Source: Salinicola acroporae
GTDB taxonomy: Bacteria; Pseudomonadota; Gammaproteobacteria; Pseudomonadales; Halomonadaceae
Reading direction: 5' to 3'
Assembly: GCF_003206615.1 (NCBI RefSeq)
Contig: NZ_PZJW01000010.1
Span: forward strand, 77,009-141,008
Length of the DNA: 64,000 bases
Part shown: one piece after another, positions 36,253 through 47,698 of the stretch
Layout: each line of letters begins with the position of its first letter
How positions within the stretch are numbered: position 1 is the first letter of the stretch
Made by a program: the position numbers and the translations under genes
Notes under the pieces: generated by a model
Seen by the model: only the letters and a program-made list of their open reading frames with translations
The model's database searches: none
What the model was told of the DNA's origin: nothing

Positions 36253-36273
36253 GCCGCCGGTCGTTCCGGCGGC
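36246..36273 (-). terminator. intrinsic terminator of gltA
   Basis: An 8-bp stem GCCGCCGG/CCGGCGGC with a 5-base loop, then five T on the minus strand, 31 bases past the gltA stop. Confidence 0.9.
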
Positions 36274-36303
36274 ATCGGGTTGGGTCGCTGGTGCGCTGCT
36301 GGG

Positions 36304-37590
36304 CTATTTCTTCGGGTAATCCCGCTTGTCGTAGCCAGTGTACAGCTGGCGCGGACGGCTGATCCGGTAGCCGTTGGTGATCATCTCGTTCCAGTGGGAG
36401 ATCCAGCCGACGGTGCGTGCCATGGCAAAGATCACCGTGAACATGTTGGTTGGAATGCCTATGGCCTTGAGGATGATCCCGGAGTAGAAGTCGACGTTGG
36501 GATAGAGCTTGCGCTCGATGAAATATTCGTCCTCCAGCGCGATCTGCTCCAGGCGCTTGGCGATCTGCAGTTGTGCGTCGTCGCCGACCCCCAGCTCTCC
36601 GAGGACCTCGTCGCAGGTCTCCTTCATCACCTTGGCGCGGGGATCGAAGTTGCGGTAGACCCGGTGGCCGAAGCCCATCAGCTTGAACGGATCGTCCTTG
36701 TCCTTGGCCTTGTCGATAAAGCGCTGGATATTCTCTTCCGAGTCGTCGCCGATCTCGTCCAGCATCGCCAGTACCGCCTCGTTGGCGCCGCCATGCGCCG
36801 GCCCCCAGAGTGCGGCGATGCCGGCGCTGATGCAGGCAAAGGGGTTGGCGCCGGTGGAACCGGCCAGGCGCACGGTGGAGGTCGAGGCATTCTGCTCATG
36901 ATCGGCGTGCAGCATGAAGATACGATCCATCGCCTTGGCGATGACGGGATTGACCTCATAATGCTCGCACGGGTTGCCGAACATCATGTGCAGGAAGTTT
37001 TCGGAGTAATTGAGGTCGTTGCGCGGATACATGAATGGCTGGCCGATGTTGTACTTGTGACACATCGCTGCCAGCGTCGGCATCTTGGCGATCAAGCGTA
37101 TGGCGCTGACGTGACGCTGATCGGCCTGAGTGATGTCCAGGTTGTCATGATAGAAGGCAGCCAGCCCGCCGACGACGCCGCAGAGAACGGCCATGGGGTG
37201 TGCGTCACGGCGAAACCCCTTGTAGAAGTTGACGATCTGCTCGTGAACCATGGTGTGACGACCGATGGTATCCCTGAACTTCTCGTACTCCTCGGAGGAG
37301 GGGAGTTCGCCGAACATCAGGAGATAGCAGAGTTCGACGTAGTTGGAGTTCTCGGCCAGTTGCTCGATTGGGTATCCACGATGGAGCAGCGTGCCGGCGG
37401 CGCCGTCGATATAGGTGATGCTGGACTCGCACGAAGCGGTGGCGACGAAGCCAGGGTCGTAGGTGAACAGGCCTTCTGCAGTCAGGCTGCGGACGTCGAT
37501 GACATCGGGGCCGACGGTACCGGGGTATACCGGCAATTCGATGGTGTTGTCGACACCATCGACCGATAGTTTCGCTTTTCTGTCAGCCAT
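36304..37590 (-). CDS. gltA: citrate synthase
   Basis: Joins acetyl-CoA and oxaloacetate to enter the TCA cycle. The 428 residues match the NADH-sensitive hexameric type of gammaproteobacteria. Catalytic blocks are [10 protein letters not shown], Gly-Phe-Gly-His-Arg-Val-Tyr and Asn-Val-Asp-Phe-Tyr-Ser-Gly. AAGGAGG precedes the ATG. It is divergent from sdhC, so both arms of the TCA cluster can be controlled from one intergenic region. Confidence 0.97.
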   Translation of the reverse strand: MADRKAKLSVDGVDNTIELPVYPGTVGPDVIDVRSLTAEGLFTYDPGFVATASCESSITYIDGAAGTLLHRGYPIEQLAENSNYVELCYLLMFGELPSSEEYEKFRDTIGRHTMVHEQIVNFYKGFRRDAHPMAVLCGVVGGLAAFYHDNLDITQADQRHVSAIRLIAKMPTLAAMCHKYNIGQPFMYPRNDLNYSENFLHMMFGNPCEHYEVNPVIAKAMDRIFMLHADHEQNASTSTVRLAGSTGANPFACISAGIAALWGPAHGGANEAVLAMLDEIGDDSEENIQRFIDKAKDKDDPFKLMGFGHRVYRNFDPRAKVMKETCDEVLGELGVGDDAQLQIAKRLEQIALEDEYFIERKLYPNVDFYSGIILKAIGIPTNMFTVIFAMARTVGWISHWNEMITNGYRISRPRQLYTGYDKRDYPKK

Positions 37591-37658
37591 GTAGGCCTCC
37601 TTTATCGTGACATAAGCCTTTGTCTTTACTGCCTGCGGGCGGAAAAAAGAGTTTGCCC

Positions 37659-37686
37659 ACTATAGATTTCCGCGGGGGTTTGTCAA
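37659..37686 (-). promoter_or_regulatory. sigma-70 promoter of gltA
   Basis: On the minus strand: TTGACA, 16 bases, TATAGT. The gltA start lies about 70 bases downstream of the -10. Confidence 0.78.
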
Positions 37687-37925
37687 TTCGCCTAGGTCGC
37701 GTTGACACCGTGGTTGCGGCGTTTGTCCCGGATTGTAGAAGAGGTGGCGGGGTGCCGGGGGTAAGGAATGGCACCGGGGATGCTCGGACCGAGTCACCAT
37801 CATACCCATCGATGGGGTCGAGCCGACAGCGACAAAAGAAATTTCGTTCGACTGTCGACAACCTGCGAGCCGATGGCGACGGGGAGCAGGCGGACATTTT
37901 TCCCGTGGGTGGCCTGTGTGATGAT

Positions 37926-37954
37926 TTGTCATACCGTTACCCAAACCCTATAAT
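37926..37954 (+). promoter_or_regulatory. sigma-70 promoter of sdhCDAB
   Basis: TTGTCA, 17 bases, TATAAT. The leader to the sdhC GTG start is about 130 bases, leaving room for regulation at the RNA level. Confidence 0.82.
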
Positions 37955-38089
37955 CTGCAACCGCACGATATGGCATCGTCAGCCGGTTGGGGCCGCATCG
38001 GAACTGCATCTTGCGACCGTGTCCAGCTTCTAAAAACCACCGCCCTGAACGGGCACGACCCGTTTGGGTTAAGAGAGTGTTTAAGAGCC

Positions 38090-38467
38090 GTGAATAGCAA
38101 ACGTCCAGTAAACCTCGACCTGTCCACCATCCATTTTCCACTTCCCGCACTCACCTCTATCGCACATCGCATCACAGGCGTCATCCTTTTCGTCGGGCTG
38201 ATCTTCGGCTTCTGGGCGCTGGATGCTTCGCTCTCCTCTCCCGAGGGATTCGAATCGGTGCGTGATGCGTTGGCGCACAACGTGTTGGCGAAGCTGGTTG
38301 CCTGGGGCCTGCTCTCGGCACTCGGTTTCCACTTTGTCGCGGGGATCAAGCACCTGCTGATGGATACCGGCTACGGTGTCGATCTCGAGGGTGGCAATCT
38401 CAAGGCGCAGATCACCGTTGTGATCAGTGCCGTTCTGGTGGTTCTGGCAGGAGTCTGGGTATGGTAA
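38090..38467 (+). CDS. sdhC: succinate dehydrogenase cytochrome b556 subunit
   Basis: Membrane anchor of complex II carrying heme b and part of the quinone site. I chose the GTG at 38090, preceded by AAGAG, giving 125 residues that start with the family's Asn-Ser-Lys-Arg-Pro-Val-Asn-Leu-Asp-Leu. Three membrane helices are seen. Ser-Ile-Ala-His-Arg-Ile-Thr-Gly carries the quinone-site residues, and His in Gly-Phe-His-Phe is the likely heme ligand. Its stop overlaps sdhD by seven bases. Confidence 0.93.
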   Translation: MNSKRPVNLDLSTIHFPLPALTSIAHRITGVILFVGLIFGFWALDASLSSPEGFESVRDALAHNVLAKLVAWGLLSALGFHFVAGIKHLLMDTGYGVDLEGGNLKAQITVVISAVLVVLAGVWVW

Positions 38468-38808
38468 CCAATATCACGAATCTGGGCCGCAGTGGCTTGT
38501 CCGACTGGCTGATCCAGCGTGTTTCCGCGGTGGTGCTGGCGCTCTATGCGCTGTTCGTCGTGGCCTACCTGCTGTTTCATCCGAACCTGGACTACGTCAC
38601 CTGGAGCGGCCTGTTCTCCCAGACCTGGATGCGCATCTTCTCCTTGCTGGCCTTCATATCCATGGCTGCTCATGCCTGGGTTGGTCTGTGGACGGTCTCC
38701 ACCGACTATCTCAAGCACACCGGTGTTCGCTTCGCCTTCCAAGCCGTCGTGATTCTCGCCATCTTCGTTTTTCTGGTTTGGGGCGTTCAAGTCCTCTGGG
38801 GAGCCTGA
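38461..38808 (+). CDS. sdhD: succinate dehydrogenase membrane anchor subunit
   Basis: Second membrane subunit of complex II, 115 residues with three helices. Asp-Trp-Leu-Ile-Gln-Arg-Val-Ser-Ala near the start, and His-Ala-Trp-Val-Gly-Leu-Trp with the heme-ligand histidine, are typical. It lies between sdhC (overlapping) and sdhA (three-base gap). Confidence 0.94.
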   Translation: MVTNITNLGRSGLSDWLIQRVSAVVLALYALFVVAYLLFHPNLDYVTWSGLFSQTWMRIFSLLAFISMAAHAWVGLWTVSTDYLKHTGVRFAFQAVVILAIFVFLVWGVQVLWGA

Positions 38809-38811
38809 TCC

Positions 38812-40584
38812 ATGTCAACCATGCGTAACCTGACTTTTGACGCCATCATCATCGGCGGTGGCGGTTCCGGCCTGAGGGCGGCGCTCGAGCTGGCCAAATC
38901 CGGCAAGAAGACAGCGGTGCTTTCCAAGGTTTTTCCGACGCGGTCGCATACCGTTTCCGCGCAGGGCGGCATTACCTGTGCCATCGCTTCCGCCGACCCC
39001 AATGACGATTGGCGCTGGCACATGTACGACACCGTCAAGGGCGGCGACTATATCGCCGACCAGGACGCGGCCGAGTACCTCTGCTCCGAGGGGCCGAAGG
39101 CAGTGTTCGAACTCGAGCACATGGGGCTGCCTTTCTCGCGTTTCGACAACGGGCGTATCTACCAGCGCCCATTCGGCGGTCAATCCAAGGACTTCGGCAA
39201 GGGTGGTCAGGCGGCACGCACCTGCGCCGCGGCCGACCGTACCGGCCACGCGTTGCTGCACACGCTCTATCAGAACAACCTGAAGAACAATACGGTGTTC
39301 CTTGACGAGTGGTACGCCATCGACCTGGTCAAGAATGCCAACGGCGATGTCGTCGGCTGCATCGCGCTGTGTATCGAGACCGGCGAGATCGTGCATGTCA
39401 AATCCAAGGCGACCGTATTGGCGACCGGTGGTGCGGGCCGTATCTATGCCTCGACGACCAATGCCCTGATCAATACCGGCGATGGCATCGGCATGGCGCT
39501 GCGCGCCGGCTTCCCGATGCAGGACATGGAGATGTGGCAGTTCCACCCGACCGGTATCTACGGTGCCGGTACGCTGGTGACGGAAGGCTGTCGCGGCGAG
39601 GGCGGCTACCTGATCAACAAGGACGGCGAACGTTTCATGGAGCGCTACGCGCCCAACGCCAAGGATCTGGCTGGCCGCGACGTCGTCGCCCGGTCCATGG
39701 TCATGGAGGTACTCGAGGGCCGCGGTTGTGGCGAAAATGGCGACCACGTCATGCTGAAGCTCGATCACCTGGGCGAAGAAGTGCTGATGAAGCGCCTGCC
39801 GGGTATCGTCGAGCTGTCCAAGACCTTTGCCCACGTGGATCCGGTCAAGGAGCCGATCCCGGTCACGCCGACCTGTCACTACATGATGGGCGGGATTCCG
39901 ACCAACGTGCACGGCCAGGCCATCACCCAGGATGGCGATGGCAACGACCAGATCGTCAACGGTCTGTTTGCCTGCGGCGAGGCGGCCTGCGTCTCGGTGC
40001 ACGGCGCCAACCGCCTGGGTGGCAACTCGCTGCTCGATCTGGTGGTGTTCGGTCGCGCTGCCGGGATCTATATCGACAAGGCGCTCAGCGATGGTATCGA
40101 GTATCTCGATGCCTCGGCGTCGGACATCGAGCGTGCTACCAGTCGGCTGGCGCGCTGGAATGAGTCCAGCGGTGGCGAGTCCGTGCCCGAGCTCAAGGCC
40201 GAGTTGCAGAACACCATGCAGAATGCTTTCGGTGTCTTCCGGCAGGAAGACAACATGCAGGAAGGCGTCAAGAAACTGGCGGAACTGCGCGAGCGCATCG
40301 GACAGGCCCATTTGGGCGACAAGTCCGATGTCTTCAACACGGCGCGCGTCGAAGCCCTGGAACTCGACAACCTGCTGGAGGTGGCCGAGGCTACCGCGAT
40401 CGCGGCGCTCGATCGCAAGGAGAGTCGAGGTGCTCACTCGCGCTACGACTATCCGGATCGCGACGACGTCAACTGGCTCAAGCACTCGCTCTTTCATCCG
40501 GGCGACAAGACTGTGACCAAGCGTGATGTCAATTTCACGCCGAAGACGGTCGATACTTTCGAGCCGAAAGTCCGTACCTACTAA
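38812..40584 (+). CDS. sdhA: succinate dehydrogenase flavoprotein subunit
   Basis: Catalytic FAD subunit of complex II; oxidises succinate to fumarate. It has 590 residues with the dinucleotide fold Gly-Gly-Gly-Gly-Ser-Gly and the covalent-FAD histidine His46 in [10 protein letters not shown]. The substrate blocks His-Pro-Thr-Gly-Ile and Arg-Gly-Glu-Gly-Gly are present. Part of sdhCDAB. Confidence 0.97.
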   Translation: MSTMRNLTFDAIIIGGGGSGLRAALELAKSGKKTAVLSKVFPTRSHTVSAQGGITCAIASADPNDDWRWHMYDTVKGGDYIADQDAAEYLCSEGPKAVFELEHMGLPFSRFDNGRIYQRPFGGQSKDFGKGGQAARTCAAADRTGHALLHTLYQNNLKNNTVFLDEWYAIDLVKNANGDVVGCIALCIETGEIVHVKSKATVLATGGAGRIYASTTNALINTGDGIGMALRAGFPMQDMEMWQFHPTGIYGAGTLVTEGCRGEGGYLINKDGERFMERYAPNAKDLAGRDVVARSMVMEVLEGRGCGENGDHVMLKLDHLGEEVLMKRLPGIVELSKTFAHVDPVKEPIPVTPTCHYMMGGIPTNVHGQAITQDGDGNDQIVNGLFACGEAACVSVHGANRLGGNSLLDLVVFGRAAGIYIDKALSDGIEYLDASASDIERATSRLARWNESSGGESVPELKAELQNTMQNAFGVFRQEDNMQEGVKKLAELRERIGQAHLGDKSDVFNTARVEALELDNLLEVAEATAIAALDRKESRGAHSRYDYPDRDDVNWLKHSLFHPGDKTVTKRDVNFTPKTVDTFEPKVRTY

Positions 40585-40598
40585 GGGGGTTGTCAACG

Positions 40599-41309
40599 AT
40601 GTCCAATCTGCAGGTTTCCGTTTACCGCTACAACCCTGAAACCGATTCCGCTCCCTACATGCAGGAGTTTCAGATCGATACCCAGGGGCGCGATCTGATG
40701 GTTCTCAATATCCTGACCATGATCAAGGACCAGGATAGCTCGCTGGCTTTCCGTCGCAGCTGTCGCGAGGGTGTGTGCGGCTCCGACGGCATGAACATGA
40801 ACGGCACCAACGGGCTGGCCTGCATCACGCCGCTGTCGGACGTGGTCAAGGACAACAAGCTGGTGCTGCGCCCGCTGCCCGGGTTGCCCGTGATGCGCGA
40901 TCTGGTGGTCGACATGGGGCTGTTCTACAAGCAATACGAGCGCATGCAGCCGTACTTGCAGAACGATACCGCGGCGCCGGCCATCGAGCGTCTGCAGTCG
41001 CCGGAGGAGCGCGACAAGCTGGACGGGCTCTACGAGTGCATTCTATGTGCCTGTTGCTCGACGTCGTGCCCGTCCTTCTGGTGGAATCCGGACAAGTTCG
41101 TCGGTCCGGCCGGCCTGCTGCAGGCCTATCGCTTCCTGGCGGATTCACGCGACAACGCCACCCAGGCGCGGTTGGCCGAGCTGGAAGACCCGTTCAGCCT
41201 GTTCCGTTGCCGCGGCATTATGAACTGCGTCGCCGTCTGTCCGAAGGGGCTGAATCCCACCCGGGCGATCGGCAAGATTCGCGAAATGCTGTTGTCCAAC
41301 GCGACCTGA
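40599..41309 (+). CDS. sdhB: succinate dehydrogenase iron-sulfur subunit
   Basis: Carries electrons from SdhA to the quinone site. I chose the ATG at 40599 (236 residues) over an in-frame TTG at 40590 because of the GGGGG site upstream. All three cluster motifs are seen: Cys-Arg-Glu-Gly-Val-Cys-Gly-Ser-Asp-Gly for [2Fe-2S], Cys-Ile-Leu-Cys-Ala-Cys-Cys and Cys-Arg-Gly-Ile-Met-Asn-Cys for the others. Confidence 0.96.
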   Translation: MSNLQVSVYRYNPETDSAPYMQEFQIDTQGRDLMVLNILTMIKDQDSSLAFRRSCREGVCGSDGMNMNGTNGLACITPLSDVVKDNKLVLRPLPGLPVMRDLVVDMGLFYKQYERMQPYLQNDTAAPAIERLQSPEERDKLDGLYECILCACCSTSCPSFWWNPDKFVGPAGLLQAYRFLADSRDNATQARLAELEDPFSLFRCRGIMNCVAVCPKGLNPTRAIGKIREMLLSNAT

Positions 41310-41417
41310 TCGTCAAAGGCGGCATCTACGACTTAAATCGTAGCGCTGGGCTTGTTATCATACCGCCACGCTACTGGCTGCGACTCGATGTCGCAGCCGG
41401 CCAGAGCTCAAGATGTC

Positions 41418-41443
41418 AGCCGGTGCCTAGTGCACCGGCTTTT
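41418..41443 (+). terminator. intrinsic terminator between sdhB and sucA
   Basis: A 9-bp stem AGCCGGTGC/GCACCGGCT with a 5-base loop and a short T run (TTTT), 109 bases after sdhB and 123 before sucA. A small hairpin CTACGA/TCGTAG lies at 41326-41343. It should separate sdh from suc expression or act as an attenuator. Confidence 0.72.
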
Positions 41444-41566
41444 AACGATCATGGAGACGCCTTGAAGGGCATGGTCGTTGGCCGTCTCGCGACGGTTCCG
41501 GAGTGACGCCGAGGCGCAGCTGCGACCGGCGCCGACAACACCCCATCAGTGTAGGGTGAACGAGAG

Positions 41567-44398
41567 ATGCAAGAAGGCATAATGGAGTTGATGTGGCGCA
41601 CTTCCCACATGAGCGGCGGCAACGCCCACTATGTGGAAGCGCTCTACGAGCAGTACCTGGATGATCCCGCGACCGTTCCCGATGAGTGGCGCCAAGCTTT
41701 CGAGCAGTTGCCACGTCTGGAAGGCTCTCCCTCCCAAGATGTTCCCCTCAGCCCGATACGGGAGCAGTTCTATCAACTGTCGCGCGAGCGTCGCGCCCCG
41801 GCGACCGCCGCCACCGGCAGTAGCGAGAACCGCAAGCAGGTCAAGGTTCTTCAGCTGATCAACGCGTATCGATTCCGAGGCCATCAGCGCGCGAACATCG
41901 ATCCGCTCGGCTTGCGTAAGCCCGACACGGTCCCCGATCTCGATCTCTCCTTTCATGACCTGACTCAAGCCGACATGAACACCGAGTTCCAGACCGGTTC
42001 GTTCTTTCTGGGCAAGGAGGAAGCGTCCCTCAAGGAGATCGTCGAGGCGCTCGAGCAGACTTACTGTCGCTCGATTGGCTGCGAGTTCATGCATATCGTC
42101 AACACCGAGGAGAAACGCTGGCTGCAGCAGCGCTTCGAGTCGGTCCGTTCCAAGCCGAAATACAGTCAGAGCGAACGCGAGCACCTGCTGGAGCGCCTGA
42201 CCGCGGCCGAGGGGCTGGAGAGCTATCTGGCTTCCAAGTATCCGGGCACCAAGCGCTTCGGTCTGGAGGGTGGGGAGTCCTTCATCCCGATGATGGACGA
42301 GGTGATCCAGCGCAGCGGCAATTATGGCGTCAAGGAAGTGGTGATCGGCATGGCCCACCGCGGACGCCTCAACCTGCTGGTGAACATCCTCGGCAAGAGC
42401 CCGTCGGAATTGATCGACGAGTTCGACGGCAAGAAGCAGATCGAGCAGGGCTCCGGCGATGTCAAGTATCACCAGGGCTTCAGTTCCAACGTCATGACCC
42501 CCGGTGGCGAAGTCCATCTGGCGCTGGCGTTCAATCCCTCGCATCTGGAGATCGTCTCCCCGGTTGTGGAAGGCTCCGTACGAGCGCGCCAGGATCGCCG
42601 CCAGGACGACGAGGGCCAGCAGGTCCTGCCGGTGGTGGTCCACGGCGACGCCGCCTTCGCCGGCCAGGGCGTGGTGATGGAAACCTTCCAGATGTCGCAG
42701 ACCCGCGGTTACAAGACCGGCGGCACGCTGCACATCGTGATCAACAACCAGGTCGGTTTCACCACCTCGCGTGCCGACGATGCCCGTTCCACCGAGTACT
42801 GCACCGACATCGCCAAGATGGTTCAGGCGCCGATTCTGCACGTCAACGGTGACGATCCGGAAGCGGTGCTTCACGCGACCCAGGTTGCCGTGGACTATCG
42901 CAAGGAGTTCCAGCGCGACGTCGTGATCGACCTGGTCTGCTACCGTCGGCGTGGCCACAACGAGGCCGACGAGCCCTCCGGCACCCAGCCCCTGATGTAC
43001 TCCAAGATCAAGTCGCACAAGTCGACGCGGACGCTCTACGTGGAGCAACTGATCAAGGAGGGCGTGCTGAACGAGGAGCAGGCCAAGCAGATGGGCGAGC
43101 AGTATCGGGACGATCTGCTGGCCGGCAACCATGTCGCCAACGCGCTGGTGAAGCAGCCCAACACCGGATTGTTCGTCGATTGGACGCCGTATCTGGGGCA
43201 TGAGTGGAGCGGCGACACCGATACCAGTTGCGATCTCGATCAGCTGACCCAGCTGGCGCAGAAGATGAGCGAGATCCCCAACGGCATCGACGTCCAGCGC
43301 CAGGTTGCGCGGGTCTACGAGGAGCGGCGCAAGATGCTGGCCGGCAACCAGCCGCTCAACTGGGGATTCGCCGAGACCCTGGCCTACGCCACCCTGGTCG
43401 ACGCCGGACATCCGGTGCGCCTGACAGGGCAGGATACCGGCCGAGGCACGTTCTCTCATCGGCATGCCGTGGTGCACAACCAGGCCGATGCCTCGACCTA
43501 TGTCCCGTTGCAGCATATCAAGGACGACCAGCCCGCCTTCGCCATCTACGACTCCTTCCTGTCGGAAGAGGCCGTCCTGGCATTCGAATACGGCTACGCC
43601 ACGACCGCGCCCAACTCGCTGATCATCTGGGAAGCCCAGTTCGGCGACTTCTTCAACGGTGCTCAGGTCGTGGTCGACCAGTTCATCTCCTCGGGCGAGT
43701 CGAAATGGGCACGTCTCTGCGGTCTGACGCTGTTGTTGCCGCATGGCTATGAAGGGCAGGGGCCGGAGCACTCCTCCGCGCGCCTCGAGCGCTTCCTGCA
43801 GCTGTGTGCCGAGCACAACATGCAGGTCTGCGTGCCGACCACGCCGGCGCAGATATTCCATCTGCTGCGTCGTCAGGTGATCCGACCGCTGCGCAAGCCG
43901 CTGATCGTGATGTCGCCCAAGAGCCTGCTGCGCCACAAGGATGCCACCTCGACCATGGAAGAGCTGTCGGAAGGGCGCTTCCAGATGGTCATCCCCGATG
44001 TCGGCGAACGGGATCCCCAGCAGGTCAAGCGAGCCGTGCTCTGCTCGGGCAAGGTCTACTACGATCTCGCGACCTACCGGTCCGAAAACGAGCGTGACGA
44101 CACGGCGATCATTCGTGTCGAGCAGCTCTATCCTTTTCCCAAGGACGAGCTGTGGGAGGCGCTCAAGACCTATCCGAACCTGGAGCAGGTCGTCTGGTGT
44201 CAGGAGGAGCCTCTCAACCAGGGCGCCTGGTACCAGAGTCAGCACCATCTGCGCCTGGTGGCGGGTATGGTGCGAGAGGGATTGGATCACAGCCTCAAGT
44301 TCGCGGGTCGTCCGGCTTCTGCCGCGCCAGCCGCGGGCTACATGTCTGTCCATGTGGCCCAGCAGAGCCAACTGGTCGACGACGCTTTCAACGCGTAA
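41567..44398 (+). CDS. sucA: 2-oxoglutarate dehydrogenase E1 component
   Basis: Thiamine-diphosphate decarboxylase of the 2-oxoglutarate dehydrogenase complex. The 943 residues match the family. Visible blocks: N-terminal Ser-Gly-Gly-Asn-Ala-His-Tyr-Val-Glu; Gly-Met-Ala-His-Arg-Gly-Arg-Leu-Asn; the ThDP motif Gly-Asp-Ala-Ala-Phe-Ala-Gly-Gln-Gly; and Arg-Arg-Gly-His-Asn-Glu-Ala-Asp-Glu. It starts the suc operon with sucB 51 bases downstream. Confidence 0.97.
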   Translation: MQEGIMELMWRTSHMSGGNAHYVEALYEQYLDDPATVPDEWRQAFEQLPRLEGSPSQDVPLSPIREQFYQLSRERRAPATAATGSSENRKQVKVLQLINAYRFRGHQRANIDPLGLRKPDTVPDLDLSFHDLTQADMNTEFQTGSFFLGKEEASLKEIVEALEQTYCRSIGCEFMHIVNTEEKRWLQQRFESVRSKPKYSQSEREHLLERLTAAEGLESYLASKYPGTKRFGLEGGESFIPMMDEVIQRSGNYGVKEVVIGMAHRGRLNLLVNILGKSPSELIDEFDGKKQIEQGSGDVKYHQGFSSNVMTPGGEVHLALAFNPSHLEIVSPVVEGSVRARQDRRQDDEGQQVLPVVVHGDAAFAGQGVVMETFQMSQTRGYKTGGTLHIVINNQVGFTTSRADDARSTEYCTDIAKMVQAPILHVNGDDPEAVLHATQVAVDYRKEFQRDVVIDLVCYRRRGHNEADEPSGTQPLMYSKIKSHKSTRTLYVEQLIKEGVLNEEQAKQMGEQYRDDLLAGNHVANALVKQPNTGLFVDWTPYLGHEWSGDTDTSCDLDQLTQLAQKMSEIPNGIDVQRQVARVYEERRKMLAGNQPLNWGFAETLAYATLVDAGHPVRLTGQDTGRGTFSHRHAVVHNQADASTYVPLQHIKDDQPAFAIYDSFLSEEAVLAFEYGYATTAPNSLIIWEAQFGDFFNGAQVVVDQFISSGESKWARLCGLTLLLPHGYEGQGPEHSSARLERFLQLCAEHNMQVCVPTTPAQIFHLLRRQVIRPLRKPLIVMSPKSLLRHKDATSTMEELSEGRFQMVIPDVGERDPQQVKRAVLCSGKVYYDLATYRSENERDDTAIIRVEQLYPFPKDELWEALKTYPNLEQVVWCQEEPLNQGAWYQSQHHLRLVAGMVREGLDHSLKFAGRPASAAPAAGYMSVHVAQQSQLVDDAFNA

Positions 44399-44449
44399 GA
44401 CGCCTTGCCGCTGAGACAGGCGCGAGAGAAAAGAGACTAAGGATACGAC

Positions 44450-46027
44450 ATGGCTACTGATATCAAAGCGCCGACTTTTCCCGAATCCGTTGCCGAGGGA
44501 ACGGTCGCCACTTGGCACAAGAAAGTGGGCGACAGCGTCGAGCGCGATGAACTGATCGTCGAGATCGAGACCGACAAGGTCGTCCTCGAGGTGGTGGCGC
44601 CCGAGGCCGGCACGCTCTCCGAGATCAAGATCGAAGAGGGCGACACCTGCGAATCCGAGCAGGTGCTGGGTGTTCTCGGCGCGGCTTCGGAAGGCGGCAA
44701 GAGTGAAGAGAAGCCGGCCGCCGAAGAGAAGTCCGACGGCAAGGACAAGTCGGGCAGCGAGAAGCCGGCGGCCAAGCCTGCCGCGTCCGGCAAGAGTTTT
44801 GAGGTCAAGGCGCCGAGCTTCCCTGAATCCGTGCAGGAAGGCACCGTCGCCAGCTGGACCAAGAAAGTCGGTGAAGCGGTCAAGCGCGATGAAGTCCTGG
44901 CCGAGATCGAGACTGACAAGGTCGTGCTGGAAGTCGTCGCCCCGGCCGACGGCGCGCTCTCCGAGATCAAGGTCGAGGAAGGTGAGGTCGTCGAATCCGA
45001 GGCGCTGCTGGCCGTCTTCTCCGAGGGGGCAGGTGGCGAGGGCGACGGTGGGGCTTCCGCCGAATCCGCCGACGATCAGGATGAGGCACCTGCCGCCGAT
45101 GGCGAAGAAGACACCAAGGTGGATGGCAAGATTCTGGCCCCTGCTGCGCGCAAGCTGGCGGCCGAGAACGATCTCGATGTCAGCAAGATCGAGGGCACTG
45201 GCAAGGGCGGTCGGATATTGAAGGAAGACGTGCAGAAGGCGGTCAAGGATGGCTCGGCGAAGAAATCCGCCAAGCCGGCTGCCGCTTCCGCACCGAAAGC
45301 GGCTGCAGCGCCGGCGGTCGAGGGCGAGCGTCCCGAGCAGCGTGTGCCGATGAGCCGCCTGCGCCAGACCATCGCCAAGCGCCTGGTCCAGGCCCAGCAG
45401 ACCGCGGCCATGCTGACCACCTACAATGAGGTGGACATGAGCGCGGTGATGGCGCTGCGCAGTGAATACAAGGACACCTTCCTCAAGGCGCACGACGTCA
45501 AGCTCGGTTTCATGGGCTTCTTCGTCAAGGCGGCGACCGAGGCGCTCAAGCGCTTCCCCGACGTCAACGCCTCCATCGATGGCACCGACATCGTCTACCA
45601 CGGCTATCAGGATATCGGTGTCGCGGTCTCCACGCCGCGCGGTCTGGTGGTGCCGGTGCTGCGTGACACCGACAGCATGAAGCTGGCCGATGTCGAGAAG
45701 GCGATCGGCGACTTCGGCAAGCGCGGTCGCGAGGGCAAGCTCGGCATCGACGACATGCAGGGCGGCACCTTCACCATTACCAATGGCGGCATCTTCGGCT
45801 CGCTGATGTCGACGCCGATCCTGAACCCGCCGCAGACCGCGATCCTGGGAATGCACAAGATCCAGGAGCGTCCGATGGCGGTGAACGGCAAGGTCGAGAT
45901 TCGCCCGATGATGTATCTCGCCGTCTCCTACGACCATCGCATGATCGACGGCAAGGACGCGGTCCAGTTCCTGGTGGCGATCAAGTCGCTGCTGGAAGAC
46001 CCGGCGCGCCTGCTGCTGGATATCTGA
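44450..46027 (+). CDS. sucB: 2-oxoglutarate dehydrogenase E2 with two lipoyl domains
   Basis: Succinyltransferase core of the complex. Unlike E. coli SucB (405 residues, one lipoyl domain), this 525-residue protein has two near-identical lipoyl domains. The lysines are Lys43 and Lys157, each in [10 protein letters not shown], and an Ala/Lys/Glu-rich linker joins the domains. A peripheral subunit-binding domain follows (about 225-260). The catalytic domain ends in His-Arg-Met-Ile-Asp-Gly. Both repeats and the acyltransferase motif look functional. Confidence 0.95.
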   Translation: MATDIKAPTFPESVAEGTVATWHKKVGDSVERDELIVEIETDKVVLEVVAPEAGTLSEIKIEEGDTCESEQVLGVLGAASEGGKSEEKPAAEEKSDGKDKSGSEKPAAKPAASGKSFEVKAPSFPESVQEGTVASWTKKVGEAVKRDEVLAEIETDKVVLEVVAPADGALSEIKVEEGEVVESEALLAVFSEGAGGEGDGGASAESADDQDEAPAADGEEDTKVDGKILAPAARKLAAENDLDVSKIEGTGKGGRILKEDVQKAVKDGSAKKSAKPAAASAPKAAAAPAVEGERPEQRVPMSRLRQTIAKRLVQAQQTAAMLTTYNEVDMSAVMALRSEYKDTFLKAHDVKLGFMGFFVKAATEALKRFPDVNASIDGTDIVYHGYQDIGVAVSTPRGLVVPVLRDTDSMKLADVEKAIGDFGKRGREGKLGIDDMQGGTFTITNGGIFGSLMSTPILNPPQTAILGMHKIQERPMAVNGKVEIRPMMYLAVSYDHRMIDGKDAVQFLVAIKSLLEDPARLLLDI

Positions 46028-46099
46028 TGACCGGGGCCCGGGCCTCTCGCGTCCGGGCCAGCGGATATTCGCACCGTCGCACACGAATTCGAAGACTGA

Positions 46100-47581
<1,482 letters not shown>

Positions 47582-47607
47582 TCGTTCTCCAGCGTTTCCT
47601 GCACTAG

Positions 47608-47631
47608 GTGCCATTCCCATGGGAATGGCAC
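47608..47631. repeat. perfect 24-bp palindrome between lpdA and sucC
   Basis: A complete 12-bp inverted repeat with no spacer, starting GTGCCATTCC and centred on CCATGG, 26 bases past lpdA. No T tract follows, so it is not a classic terminator. It may be an RNA-processing hairpin or a protein-binding site. Confidence 0.6.
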
Positions 47632-47698
47632 GGGGGCGACGGGCCGATTGACCGGCTCGTTGCCATTCGAGTCACATGCAACCTAATGGCATGAATCG

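Noticed and set aside
38815-40596. A 593-codon frame opposite sdhA, and similar long frames opposite lpdA, gltX, gltA, putA and rnb
   Set aside because: Same GC-driven antisense effect; the sense genes have clear catalytic motifs.
41546-46084. A 1,512-codon open frame on the minus strand opposite sucA and sucB
   Set aside because: It is exactly antisense to two intact, well-conserved genes; long antisense frames are common in high-GC genomes with strong codon bias. No family motifs or ribosome binding site.
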